DNA of 14,474 nt from Saprospiraceae bacterium UBA7328 (GCA_002471345.1 DKPS01000206.1:1-14474), one strand, 5' to 3'; counted from the stretch's first letter, positions 7,591 to 14,474 are shown. Numbers and translations are program-made. The notes: generated by a model from the sequence alone, not told the origin.

Positions 7591-8547
7591 ATGGCATCTT
7601 CAAAGTCAAATGTATTAACAGGAATCATCATAGCTCTCTTAGGAGTATCAGGTTTCTTAGGCTACAAGTATTCAAAACTTTCAACATCAAACAATCAACA
7701 ATTCGATGAGATTGCTGAACTTCAGAAATTTCAAGCAGAACTTGATGGGGAATATCAAGTAGCTCTTAGTAGTCTTGAAAACATGAAAAATGACAATCAG
7801 GAGTTGAACGGCTTGATTGAAAGTCAGAAAATGGAACTCAAGTCTCAAAAAAGTAAGATCAATGATCTTATATGGACAAAACGAGAATTGGATAAGGCAA
7901 AGAGTGAAATGGCTAATCTGAATCAATTGACTCAGCAGTATTTAGGTCAGATTAATCAGATGAAACAAGAGAACGAGCTTTTGGTCACTCAAAATGCAGA
8001 ATTGACTGAATCAAATACTGTTTTGACTACTTCACTTCAATCCGAAAAAGAAGTGACTGCTCAACTCGAGGTGACTAAAACAAGACTTATGAGTGAAAAT
8101 CAGTCTTTAAACTCCAACAATTCTGACCTTTCTGAGAAGGTAGATATTGCATCTGCAGTAAAACTTGATGAAATCACCTTTTTAGCAGGTTCGATTAACG
8201 AAGACGGATCTTTCAAAAAGAGAATCAGGAAAAAGAAAATGGATGTGTTTCAAACTTGTTTTGTAACTCGTGCAAATCTTGTTACAGAACCAGGAGAAGA
8301 GATTTTTATGGTGAGGGTAATTGATCAAAATGGTCAAACACTTACAGGAGATGAGAATGCGACTGTAATAAATAAACTTAATGGTGAAGAGGCTAGGTAC
8401 TCGACATCAGGAAAAATGGAATATAGCAATGAACAATCAAAAGCTTGTATCAACTGGGATCCATCATTCGAAATTCAAAAAGGAGAATACACAGTAGAGG
8501 TTTATAACAAAGGATATAAAGTTGGAACTAGTAATTTTAAGATTTAA
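7591..8547 (+). CDS. Membrane-anchored coiled-coil protein with C-terminal beta domain (conserved Bacteroidota hypothetical)
   Basis: This 318-residue protein has one N-terminal membrane segment (about residues 8-25, VLTGIIIALLGVSGFLGYKY), then a long Gln/Glu/Leu-rich coiled coil (about 36-188) with heptad spacing, then a globular tail (190-318) that is strand-rich: DEITFLAGSINEDG, a basic patch KKRIRKKK (209-216), VFQTCFVTRANL, EEIFMVRVIDQNGQTL and a final EYTVEVYNKGYKVGTSNFKI. The N-in anchor would leave the coiled coil and tail in the periplasm. Similar architectures recur in Bacteroidota and are often misnamed as SMC or DNA-repair ATPases; there is no P-loop here. The tail resembles an Ig-like binding domain. 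Function unknown; a structural or envelope-tethering role is inference. It is divergent from the exonuclease and ends before a strong terminator at 8616, so it is probably monocistronic. Confidence 0.88.
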   Translation: MASSKSNVLTGIIIALLGVSGFLGYKYSKLSTSNNQQFDEIAELQKFQAELDGEYQVALSSLENMKNDNQELNGLIESQKMELKSQKSKINDLIWTKRELDKAKSEMANLNQLTQQYLGQINQMKQENELLVTQNAELTESNTVLTTSLQSEKEVTAQLEVTKTRLMSENQSLNSNNSDLSEKVDIASAVKLDEITFLAGSINEDGSFKKRIRKKKMDVFQTCFVTRANLVTEPGEEIFMVRVIDQNGQTLTGDENATVINKLNGEEARYSTSGKMEYSNEQSKACINWDPSFEIQKGEYTVEVYNKGYKVGTSNFKI

Positions 8548-8615
8548 AGAGAAATCACATAAGCATTTTGAATAATTAGGAATGGCTTATTTGGAATAAA
8601 GTTATTTTTGAGAAG

Positions 8616-8646
8616 GCCCTGAGGAATGATCGTCAGGGCTTTTTTT
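8616..8646 (+). terminator. Intrinsic terminator after the coiled-coil gene
   Basis: A GC-rich perfect 7-bp stem, GCCCTGA (8616-8622) with TCAGGGC (8633-8639), encloses a 10-base loop and is followed at once by seven T residues (8640-8646). This is a textbook rho-independent terminator on the plus strand, 69 bases beyond the stop of the coiled-coil gene, and separates it from the CoA-binding-fold gene that starts at 8698. Confidence 0.9.
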
Positions 8647-8697
8647 ATTCTATTGATTTAGGGCGATTTATTTTGATAACAAAACAAAGAAAGACCG

Positions 8698-9066
8698 ATG
8701 CCAAAGAATAAAACTTTAGTACTTGGAGCATCTGAAAATCCACAGAGATATAGCAATATAGCAATGAGAATGCTCAATGGTATAGATGAGCCGATTGTTG
8801 CCATTGGCCGTAAAGAAGGTGTAGCGCATAGCATTAAAATCCAAAAGGGACAACCCCAAAGAAATGATATTCAGACCGTAACATTATATCTAGGTCCGCG
8901 CTTTCAAACAGAATACATTGATTACATCATACATGAATTAAAACCGGAAAGAATCATATTTAATCCAGGTACGGAGAACTATGATTTTACCCAAAAAGCG
9001 GAGGAAAGTGGAATTAGAACAATAGAGGCTTGTACTCTTGTAATGATCAGAACGGGTCAATACTAA
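8698..9066 (+). CDS. CoA-binding-domain protein (YccU-like Rossmann fold)
   Basis: A 122-residue single-domain protein. The N-terminal KTLVLGASENPQRYSN (5-20) is the nucleotide-binding turn of the CoA-binding fold found in succinyl-CoA synthetase alpha subunits and their stand-alone relatives. IIFNPGTEN (85-93) is the second conserved loop, and the tail EACTLVMIRTGQY is typical of this stand-alone family. It is a little short for the family, which is often 120-150 residues, and its middle is slightly reduced. Cytosolic; ligand presumably CoA or a related nucleotide, with no known reaction. The ATG at 8698 is preceded by an A-rich leader rather than a Shine-Dalgarno site. Its stop is only 9 bases from the stop of the convergent DUF711 gene, with no terminator in between. 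Confidence 0.88.
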   Translation: MPKNKTLVLGASENPQRYSNIAMRMLNGIDEPIVAIGRKEGVAHSIKIQKGQPQRNDIQTVTLYLGPRFQTEYIDYIIHELKPERIIFNPGTENYDFTQKAEESGIRTIEACTLVMIRTGQY

Positions 9067-9075
9067 TTTAGAATA

Positions 9076-10266
9076 TCACTTTAAAGGCATGACTTTACAT
9101 GCAGTGAGGTATGGATTGTCAAATTCGACCATTTCTCCAGCTTTCTTTCCTGGAATAGGGAAAAGTCTGGCAGACAGAATCTTGGAATTATATTTTTGAC
9201 TTAAAGAAGCCATATCTCTATAAAGCCCTGCAATCACCAAAGTAGATGTATCTCCAGGTATAGGAACTACATCAAGCCCAGTACCAGATACTGCAGAAAA
9301 TAAAAGCAATTCTTCCACTGTATATCGTTCTTCGGAAGCTCTTTGAGCAAGTATTTGATCTTCAATAACTGGCAGCATCAGACCTGAATATCCACAAGTT
9401 TTAAAAGGAAGTGATTTTAATACATCCGTAATAAGTGCACAAGCACTAAGGGTAGAAGTACATCCGAAAGGTACTCCAGTAAGCGACTCTATGGCCGCAG
9501 CTATACTAGCATCCAGTCCTGGAGCAGTAGAAGCGTCTATTCCATTGAATGAAAAACTGTGCCTTTGTGATAGTTCTTCTGCGATTTGAACGATAGGGCC
9601 AGAAGCTTCATTAAGATGTTTCTCGATTGATGTTTTCGCCTCTTGCCATTTCACATCTTTAAGGGCAAAATTAAAGATATTGGCTGATTCTAGTCCTATA
9701 CCAAAAGAAGGTGGTCCAGAGTGATATGCAGTCGGAAAATACGGAATGCCTGGAGGGCAGTTAGCTGAAGCAGTATATCTAAAGTTAGCTTCTCCACCTT
9801 TGCTTTTAAGGGCAAGCATATGGCATATTTTCGCAGCCATTTTTATGGAATTAAAATGTATACCATGCTGCGCTGATGCTATGGCAGTATGAAAACTTAG
9901 CATTTGAGTAGTACTAATTAATTGTTCAATATTTGGAAGGGAGTTAGGGGCATATGCATCAGGTGGGAATAAATCTCCAATAGCTAGCATTATACCATGC
10001 TCAGCACATTTTTGATCAAATTGTTGAAGAGCTTTTATGCTTTTATTATTTAAAGGAGTTGACGAGATTTTATAGAAATGAGGTAAAGCAATTCTTGTGG
10101 TTTGCACCTCATATCCGTTTTCTTCAAATCTTCTTTTAGCTATTAACAGAAAGGATATGATCTCTTCTAGAGATTTGATGTCATTCAAGTTTGAAATATC
10201 AGTTCCTGCTGTAATTGTTCTTATTCTGAAGTTGTGAGATTGCATCCACAAATATGATGAATTCAT
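9076..10266 (-). CDS. DUF711/UPF0210 family protein
   Basis: A 396-residue cytosolic protein that I recognise as DUF711/UPF0210, a family distantly related to glycyl-radical enzyme folds and without an established reaction. Characteristic stretches are RTITAGTDI (16-24), QTTRIALP (55-62), ANCPPGIPYFPTAYH (168-182), GIDASTAPGLDASI (242-255), CGYSGLMLPVIED (291-303) and SGTGLDVVPIPGDTS (327-341). Length is slightly under the about 450 residues of many bacterial members, and the usual neighbour, a small ACT-domain protein, is absent. I do not see the C-terminal Gly-radical loop expected of an active glycyl-radical enzyme. Two starts are possible: ATG at 10266 (used) or ATG at 10245 (MQSHNFRIRT), which lies closer to the conserved region. 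It is transcribed divergently from the EamA transporter, with 75 bases between them. Confidence 0.82.
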   Translation of the reverse strand: MNSSYLWMQSHNFRIRTITAGTDISNLNDIKSLEEIISFLLIAKRRFEENGYEVQTTRIALPHFYKISSTPLNNKSIKALQQFDQKCAEHGIMLAIGDLFPPDAYAPNSLPNIEQLISTTQMLSFHTAIASAQHGIHFNSIKMAAKICHMLALKSKGGEANFRYTASANCPPGIPYFPTAYHSGPPSFGIGLESANIFNFALKDVKWQEAKTSIEKHLNEASGPIVQIAEELSQRHSFSFNGIDASTAPGLDASIAAAIESLTGVPFGCTSTLSACALITDVLKSLPFKTCGYSGLMLPVIEDQILAQRASEERYTVEELLLFSAVSGTGLDVVPIPGDTSTLVIAGLYRDMASLSQKYNSKILSARLFPIPGKKAGEMVEFDNPYLTACKVMPLK

Positions 10267-10341
10267 AGATAATTGAGCTTATATACATGCCGCACATAGA
10301 AACGGTCTATATTCACGACCGCAAATTTGGAAAAGATTCTC

Positions 10342-11193
10342 ATGAAACAAAAAGCGACGATAATTGTAGTGATCAGTGCATGTCTAGCAGGGTTTAGTGG
10401 GGTTTTAATCAAAATGATGTCTTCAATGGAAGTGACTAGTATTGCTGGATTAAGGATGACTCTTCCTGCTCTGGGTATTGGTCTATATCTGAAATATAGT
10501 GGAGTAAAAATATTTAGACAAAAGAGTCCCAAAATGCTTTTAGCATCTGGATTGAATGCATTTAGGCTCTATTTCTATTTTATAGCATACATCTATACTT
10601 CGGTTGGAAGTGCAGCTATTCTGTTTTATTGCTTCCCGATGTTTGTGGCATTGATGGGCTATTTTTTCTTAGGAGAAAAATTGTCAAAGAGGCAATGGTT
10701 CTTTCTGTTTTTGGCCTTTATAGGCCTTGTGATCTCATATTCACATCTGTCCTTTTCTTTTGAAAATAATGACTTTATTGGAATGTCATCAGCTCTTGTT
10801 GCAGGAGTAGTTTATGCAGGGACTGTTATCATTTTCAAGTCTGAATCTCAGAATTATAACTCCAATGAGATTGTTTTCTACCAGAATATCCTTGGTATGT
10901 TTGTATTCCTTCCATTTTTTGTAAATGGATACTCAGACGTTTCTATGCACGACTTGGGTATCTGCATTTTATACACTTTTGTTACTGGTTTTGTTGTTTT
11001 CAAATTGTTCTTTATTGGCTTAAAATATTTAGAAGCATCCATTGCCTCATCTATCATGTATTTGGAAGTAGCAAGTGCAATAATTCTTAGTTATCTCATT
11101 TTGGGGGAGACGTTAAATGCTAATATGGTTGTGGGTGGACTGATCATCATTATTAGTAGTTTTATGATAAGCAGAAACAAGAAAATTTCTTAA
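10342..11193 (+). CDS. EamA/DMT-superfamily inner-membrane transporter
   Basis: A 283-residue highly hydrophobic protein with about ten membrane segments arranged as two EamA repeats. The repeat ends are visible as FFLGEKLSKRQWFFLFLAFIG and LILGETLNANMVVGGLIIII, each with the conserved Gly-Glu before the last helix. Members of this family export or import metabolites such as amino acids, nucleobases or sugars; the substrate is not predictable. A TTG codon at 10327 would add five residues, but the ATG at 10342, giving MKQKATIIVVISACLAGFSG, fits the usual start just before the first helix. It is divergent from the DUF711 gene and followed by a possible weak terminator at 11248. Confidence 0.92.
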   Translation: MKQKATIIVVISACLAGFSGVLIKMMSSMEVTSIAGLRMTLPALGIGLYLKYSGVKIFRQKSPKMLLASGLNAFRLYFYFIAYIYTSVGSAAILFYCFPMFVALMGYFFLGEKLSKRQWFFLFLAFIGLVISYSHLSFSFENNDFIGMSSALVAGVVYAGTVIIFKSESQNYNSNEIVFYQNILGMFVFLPFFVNGYSDVSMHDLGICILYTFVTGFVVFKLFFIGLKYLEASIASSIMYLEVASAIILSYLILGETLNANMVVGGLIIIISSFMISRNKKIS

Positions 11194-11247
11194 GTTGATA
11201 TTATCTACTCATATGGATTGATTAGGAAATCGAAACATATCTGCGAG

Positions 11248-11279
11248 GTAAGAGGAACAGTCTTACGACAATTTTTTTT
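11248..11279 (+). terminator. Possible weak intrinsic terminator after the EamA gene
   Basis: A 6-bp inverted repeat GTAAGA (11248-11253) / TCTTAC (11261-11266) with a 7-base loop is followed, after five bases, by eight T residues (11272-11279). The stem is short and separated from the T-tract, so termination would be inefficient or the match may be chance. It is the only hairpin-plus-T-tract in the 151-base gap before the convergent flavoprotein gene. Confidence 0.4.
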
Positions 11280-11344
11280 AACAAAAAGTATGAAACTAAG
11301 TCTGTTATAAAATTCTATCATAATCTTGAGATGGAAAAACATGG

Positions 11345-11893
11345 TTAGCTCTTTGCGCTTAGAAGTTTTTCGAAAGCACGGCACTGATCATTAAATAGTG
11401 ACAACAGTTCTTGATTAATAATACCATTCTGATCATTAAAGTTATTATTGAATAAAGGCAATGAAAACGAAATGATCTCACCAGCCCCCATAAAGTTAAA
11501 ACGAGAGACTGCACTATTTAGAACTGACATTCCTCCTCTTTTTCCAGGTGAAGTAGCCATAAGCATCGTAGGTTTATTATCCCATAGGTCTTTGCCTAAT
11601 CTCGATGCCCAATCAAATACATTTTTGAAAGCTGTACTGAATCCACCATTATGCTCAGCAAATGAAATCAATAAGCCATCTGAGCTGTTTATGAGTTCTC
11701 TAAATCGCTTTGCTTTATCAGGGATACCACTATTCTCTTCTCGGTCCATACTATAAATAGCCATTTCAAAATCATTCAAGTCAATTAAATTGACCTCAAC
11801 ATTTTCTATTTGTGAGGATGCCCATTTAGCGAGCCTTTTATTGATGGATTTACTACTATTACTAGCCCCAAAGGCTAGAATATTTTTTGGCAT
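11345..11893 (-). CDS. NADPH-dependent FMN reductase-like flavoprotein
   Basis: A 182-residue flavodoxin-like protein. FGASNSSKSINKRLA (8-22) is the phosphate-binding loop for FMN, SFAEHNGGFSTAFKNVFDW (77-95) matches the second conserved stretch (PEYNxSxPxxLKNxxDW in most relatives, with His for Tyr here), and MATSPGKRGG (112-121) matches the third. Such proteins reduce FMN, quinones, azo compounds or metals with NAD(P)H as cytosolic homodimers. Length is typical. The ATG at 11893 lies downstream of a consensus promoter (-7 TAGGTTTG) whose -7 box sits inside an inverted repeat, suggesting dedicated transcriptional control. It is convergent with the EamA gene. Family assignment is firm, the physiological electron acceptor unknown. 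Confidence 0.88.
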   Translation of the reverse strand: MPKNILAFGASNSSKSINKRLAKWASSQIENVEVNLIDLNDFEMAIYSMDREENSGIPDKAKRFRELINSSDGLLISFAEHNGGFSTAFKNVFDWASRLGKDLWDNKPTMLMATSPGKRGGMSVLNSAVSRFNFMGAGEIISFSLPLFNNNFNDQNGIINQELLSLFNDQCRAFEKLLSAKS

Positions 11894-11910
11894 GAGATAA
11901 TTTTAAAGTA

Positions 11911-11931
11911 CATGATATCAAACCTATCATG
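11911..11931. promoter_or_regulatory. Operator-like inverted repeat over the -7 box
   Basis: CATGATA (11911-11917) and TATCATG (11925-11931) are perfect 7-base inverted arms around a 7-base spacer. The dyad straddles the -7 promoter element of the FMN reductase-like gene, exactly where a dimeric repressor would block polymerase. No regulator gene is adjacent, so the binding protein would be encoded elsewhere. The hairpin alternative is unlikely because no T-tract follows. Confidence 0.4.
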
Positions 11932-11952
11932 ATAAATAAAGTTTATTTCAAA
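11919..11952 (-). promoter_or_regulatory. Promoter of the FMN reductase-like gene
   Basis: On the minus strand a TTTG (11949-11952) and a perfect TAnnTTTG element, TAGGTTTG (11919-11926), are separated by 22 bases, inside the 17-23 range known for Bacteroidota promoters. The predicted transcript start falls some 15-20 bases before the ATG at 11893. This is the best complete promoter match in the window. Confidence 0.6.
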
Positions 11953-12081
11953 AGACTATTTTGGTCAAAAGAGCTCAATAAACTTCGAATGTTTTCTAAG
12001 GTAGTAGAAATGTATTGTGAATTTTGTCGTGGTGAAGAGGGCTCAATAAGCGAAGGTTGAAATAGATAAAGGGCAGGATAG

Positions 12082-12115
12082 AAAAAGAGGTTAATTCTTG
12101 TTGAACTAACCTCTT
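12082..12115 (-). terminator. Intrinsic terminator of the small glycine-rich gene
   Basis: A perfect 9-bp stem, AAGAGGTTA (12085-12093) with TAACCTCTT (12107-12115), closes a 13-base loop. Read on the minus strand, the second arm runs directly into a five-T tract. It begins 7 bases after the stop codon of the glycine-rich gene, as expected for its own terminator, and makes that gene an independent unit from the flavoprotein gene further down. Confidence 0.75.
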
Positions 12116-12121
12116 CTAATT

Positions 12122-12412
12122 TTATTTGGCCATAGCATTCTTGATCAAGCCAATTACAACGGTAAGAATACCACCACCAGCACCACCGCCAATAAGGCCA
12201 GAGATAATGCTCATGATATCTAACCCTTCTCCACCACCTCCAGCGGCCATGCCTAACATAGGCAATAGTAACTGCCCTGCACCAGCACCTCCTACAAGGC
12301 CTGAAATTATATTGCCCATACTACCTAGTGAACTAGATGGCATCGCTTTTCCGGCTCCTACACCGCCTAATGCTCCTCCAATAAGTTGGATGATTAATGG
12401 TAACAAATCCAT
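12122..12412 (-). CDS. Small glycine-rich hydrophobic protein (conserved hypothetical type)
   Basis: A 96-residue protein made almost entirely of Gly, Ala, Leu, Ile, Met and Ser. Three Gly-rich blocks resemble glycine zippers: IGGALGGVGAGKAM (11-24), ISGLVGGAGAGQLLLPMLG (36-54) and ISGLIGGGAGGGILTVVIG (69-87), so a loose repeat of about 33 residues may exist. It starts with a short helix, MDLLPLIIQLIGG, and ends in the basic tail IKNAMAK. There is no signal peptide with a cleavage site. Similar short proteins occur in diverse bacteria with no function assigned. The composition would favour membrane insertion or self-assembly. The ATG at 12412 and a dedicated terminator at 12082-12115 support it being a real stand-alone gene. 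The opposite strand of this gene is also open (proline-rich) but is only a composition artefact. Confidence 0.8.
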   Translation of the reverse strand: MDLLPLIIQLIGGALGGVGAGKAMPSSSLGSMGNIISGLVGGAGAGQLLLPMLGMAAGGGGEGLDIMSIISGLIGGGAGGGILTVVIGLIKNAMAK

Positions 12413-12554
12413 ACGAATTAAAATTTAGTTGATTTAACAATATCACAACATATGAAAATATTTATAAGGTGTATGTTAAATCTTCATTTTTCAAAACTTA
12501 ATTCTGTCTTGGGTTAATAATCGTTATAAAGTATCACTCTATCTCTATATAGGT

Positions 12555-14474
12555 TTAAAAAATTGTTTGGCTCATAAATATTGCATTGGCAAATAGTTTG
12601 CTACTTCCCCACCAATATCCTCTGAAATTAGGATTGTCTACAAGGCCTATTACTTTTCCTCTACCTTGTCTATCTACAAATACTGCCGCAGAGTTTTTTA
12701 CTTTGTCAACATTTTTACGGTGTAGATATCCAGATAAAACAGGAGTGGAAGTATATCTTCCTGGAGTATTATATATGTCACCTAAAGGTTCGTAAAAGTT
12801 GTTCCCTTTTTTAAATGTTGCCAAATAGGAATCATTATAACCATAGAACAATGGATGAGTAAGATCAACTTTCACATTAGTGATAGCTCCACCAGTGACT
12901 TGTGCACCTCTTTCTGGGCTCCTCTTATTATAAACCCCCTTTTTCCTTTTCTCTTCTTCTTTACTTGTCACTTTTTTTGCTGAGCATAGCTCTTTTGAAA
13001 TGAGCCAGTCGATTGCCCTTTTTGATGCCACTAAGTTGCCACCACCACGAATCCAAGCTTTGAGCTTATCTACATCTCCGTTCAAAGCATTATAATTTCC
13101 ATCAGACATGATTAATACATCATATCTGTCCAGATTCATTCGGCCTAATGAATTAATGTCTAATAGAGGCGTTGCGATCTTGAAATTTTGATCCATTTGA
13201 TGCCAGGCTTCTCCCGCATCATAGCTATTTACACCTTCACCTACAAGTATGGCAACATTCACTTTGTCAAGACTACTCATGGAAGGACTTCCTAATGAAA
13301 ATCCACCGTTTGTAAGACCAGAGCTGATTTCTGTAGTAGGTACCTTGTGTTTTTCTGCTAGTTTTTGAACCAAAGATTTCAATTCAGATCCAGAAATTCC
13401 TTTGTTCTCATTTGGAATGATAAGTGTTCCTTTCCGGAACGCTTGGTTTTTGCCATTAATATTAGCTGTGAAATCTTTATGACTAACTCTTACTGTTATG
13501 CCTTTTTTAAGAATTTTGTCCAGAAAAGTTGGAGCTCCATAAGCCGACCAATCTGCTATATAACCATATGGATCTTCACCTATAGAAGTATAGTATTCTC
13601 TCGATTTAGGACTGGCTATAGATCCAATGTGACTTGATGGATTCCCTTTTACTTCTCCATATTCAAGGTCAAAAGCATGTGGTAATGTCCATGCTGAAAC
13701 GTCATAAAACAAACTGTCCTTGAATGTTTTTACTTCTTCGAAGATGGTTTTAATCAATTTATATTGATACTGATCTGTAGGTACTATATATCCGTCTCCA
13801 GCATCAAATTGGTGACCTCCAGTGCTTACTTTTTTAGAAAGTGTGTGCACCTTGATATCATGTGATTGAAGTATTTCTAGCAATCTATCTGCCCGTGTAT
13901 GATCAATATTGCTTCCAAATACATATGCTTTTGTAGTTGCGCTCTTTGCTTCTTTTTGAGCGTCTTGGAAGAATTTTCTTTTAAAACTCAGAATATCTTT
14001 TCTTAATGCTAATCCAGCATCTTGTGTACTCATTGAAGTAGTGAACTGATTCCTAATTGTAAAAGGGAAAGTCAACAATCCATGAGCGCTTTGTTGTGCA
14101 TGCCCTCTACTACTGGCTTGTTCGAAGAGTATTCCTATACCCCCATTTATATCTGGATAGGTAGATCCTTTGCCATAATAGTAATCATCAAAAGACTCTT
14201 TGGTATAATATAATGACCCAATTTTATCTAAAGCTTTTGCATGAAATTTCCCAATCTCAAATGTGAGATTTTGGTTTTCATTAGGAGTATTTGGGTTCGT
14301 TCTATCAGGCACGCCTGGTTGAAAGAAAAAGGTGGAGTTGGTACCCATTTCATGATGGTCAGTAAGAATATCGGGTTTCCACTCATGAAAAACTTTTATA
14401 CGAGCTTGGCTTTCTGGGTGAGTCAGTAGGAGCCAGTCTCTATTGAGATCAAACCAATAATGATTGGTTCTTCC
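12555..14474 (-). CDS. M14-family zinc carboxypeptidase, N-terminus off the right edge
   Basis: The frame is open to the right edge, giving 639 visible residues; the ATG at 14348 is internal, because the 42 codons before it encode conserved M14 sequence. RTNHYWFDLNRDWLLLTHPE supplies the substrate-binding Asn-Arg (LNRDW), LTDHHEMGTN the third zinc-ligand His, and GILFEQASSRGH (about visible residue 118) the catalytic Glu. The HxxE zinc motif must lie outside the window. Visible residues 405-632 look like a class I glutamine-amidotransferase-like domain (VNVAILVGEG, YDVLIMSDGNYN, WIRGGGNLVAS) with no nucleophile Cys visible, so it is probably non-catalytic. Bacteroidota homologues of this architecture are large secreted or periplasmic peptidases of about 800-850 residues; export cannot be checked because the N-terminus is missing. 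No terminator is evident after the stop at 12555. Confidence 0.9.
   Translation of the reverse strand, partial: GRTNHYWFDLNRDWLLLTHPESQARIKVFHEWKPDILTDHHEMGTNSTFFFQPGVPDRTNPNTPNENQNLTFEIGKFHAKALDKIGSLYYTKESFDDYYYGKGSTYPDINGGIGILFEQASSRGHAQQSAHGLLTFPFTIRNQFTTSMSTQDAGLALRKDILSFKRKFFQDAQKEAKSATTKAYVFGSNIDHTRADRLLEILQSHDIKVHTLSKKVSTGGHQFDAGDGYIVPTDQYQYKLIKTIFEEVKTFKDSLFYDVSAWTLPHAFDLEYGEVKGNPSSHIGSIASPKSREYYTSIGEDPYGYIADWSAYGAPTFLDKILKKGITVRVSHKDFTANINGKNQAFRKGTLIIPNENKGISGSELKSLVQKLAEKHKVPTTEISSGLTNGGFSLGSPSMSSLDKVNVAILVGEGVNSYDAGEAWHQMDQNFKIATPLLDINSLGRMNLDRYDVLIMSDGNYNALNGDVDKLKAWIRGGGNLVASKRAIDWLISKELCSAKKVTSKEEEKRKKGVYNKRSPERGAQVTGGAITNVKVDLTHPLFYGYNDSYLATFKKGNNFYEPLGDIYNTPGRYTSTPVLSGYLHRKNVDKVKNSAAVFVDRQGRGKVIGLVDNPNFRGYWWGSSKLFANAIFMSQTIF

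Noticed and set aside
8653..8675. Possible promoter for the CoA-binding gene: TTG at 8653-8655 and TTATTTTG at 8668-8675.
   Set aside because: The -7 element has a mismatch at a key position and the 12-base spacing is far too short for a Bacteroidota promoter.
10263..10532. Minus-strand frame of 89 residues overlapping the start of the EamA gene.
   Set aside because: Antisense to the transporter's first helices and without motifs; also overlaps the DUF711 start region.
11951..12120. Open minus-strand frame below the glycine-rich gene encoding a helical-looking tail (STTLENIRSLLSSFDQNSLLK), like the end of a lost regulator gene.
   Set aside because: It contains no usable start codon, runs through the terminator hairpin at 12085-12115, and upstream it is only an out-of-frame shadow of the glycine-rich gene. 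A decayed remnant is possible but not supportable.
12126..12428. Proline-rich 100-residue frame on the plus strand opposite the glycine-rich gene.
   Set aside because: Gly codons read in antisense give Pro and Ala; the frame is a composition artefact, while the minus-strand gene has a sensible start, tail and terminator.
1..14474. Searched by eye for CRISPR arrays, tRNA/rRNA genes, transposases, phage genes, toxin-antitoxin or other defence modules.
   Set aside because: None seen; spacing between genes is small and filled by the listed promoters and terminators.

Overview
The window looks like a chromosomal segment from a Bacteroidota bacterium, probably a Cytophagales- or Flavobacteriales-like marine or environmental lineage. 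The support is AT-rich DNA, start codons with almost no Shine-Dalgarno sequence, a TonB-dependent receptor with an N-terminal carboxypeptidase-regulatory-like domain, a Bacteroidota-type coiled-coil membrane protein, and promoters of the TAnnTTTG type. I cannot fix the genus from sequence alone. There are no RNA genes, CRISPR arrays, insertion sequences or phage genes, and no intergenic stretch exceeds about 230 bases.

Left part (1-2393, minus strand): a compact three-gene cassette of a D-tagatose/L-ribulose 3-epimerase-like TIM-barrel protein, a mandelate-racemase-type enolase superfamily enzyme, and a VOC (glyoxalase-fold) protein cut by the left edge. The first two overlap by 4 bases (ATGA) and the next pair is 2 bases apart, so they are almost certainly one transcript. 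It looks like a small sugar or sugar-acid catabolic unit of unknown substrate.

Middle-left (2496-7482, minus strand): a predicted 3'-5' exonuclease, ribulose-phosphate 3-epimerase (rpe), a TonB-dependent receptor, and a two-domain protein joining a LOG-type nucleotide phosphoribohydrolase to a Nudix hydrolase. The last three are packed with a 4-base ATGA overlap and a 2-base gap. The LOG-Nudix fusion is the most unusual protein in the window. The exonuclease appears to start at a non-canonical codon.

Middle-right (7591-11193): on the plus strand, a membrane-anchored coiled-coil protein ending in a good intrinsic terminator, and a CoA-binding-fold protein. A DUF711/UPF0210 protein on the minus strand converges on the latter and diverges from an EamA-type transporter.

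Right part (11345-14474, minus strand): an NADPH-dependent FMN reductase-like flavoprotein whose promoter carries a perfect 7-base inverted repeat, a tiny glycine-rich membrane-active-looking protein with its own terminator, and the C-terminal two thirds or so of a large M14 zinc carboxypeptidase with a GATase-like domain, cut by the right edge.

Overall this is mostly ordinary core and metabolic content. I see no clear defence, mobile or biosynthetic system. The best leads are the LOG-Nudix fusion and its operon, the uncharacterised epimerase/enolase/VOC cassette, the operator-like dyad at the FMN reductase, and the glycine-rich small protein.
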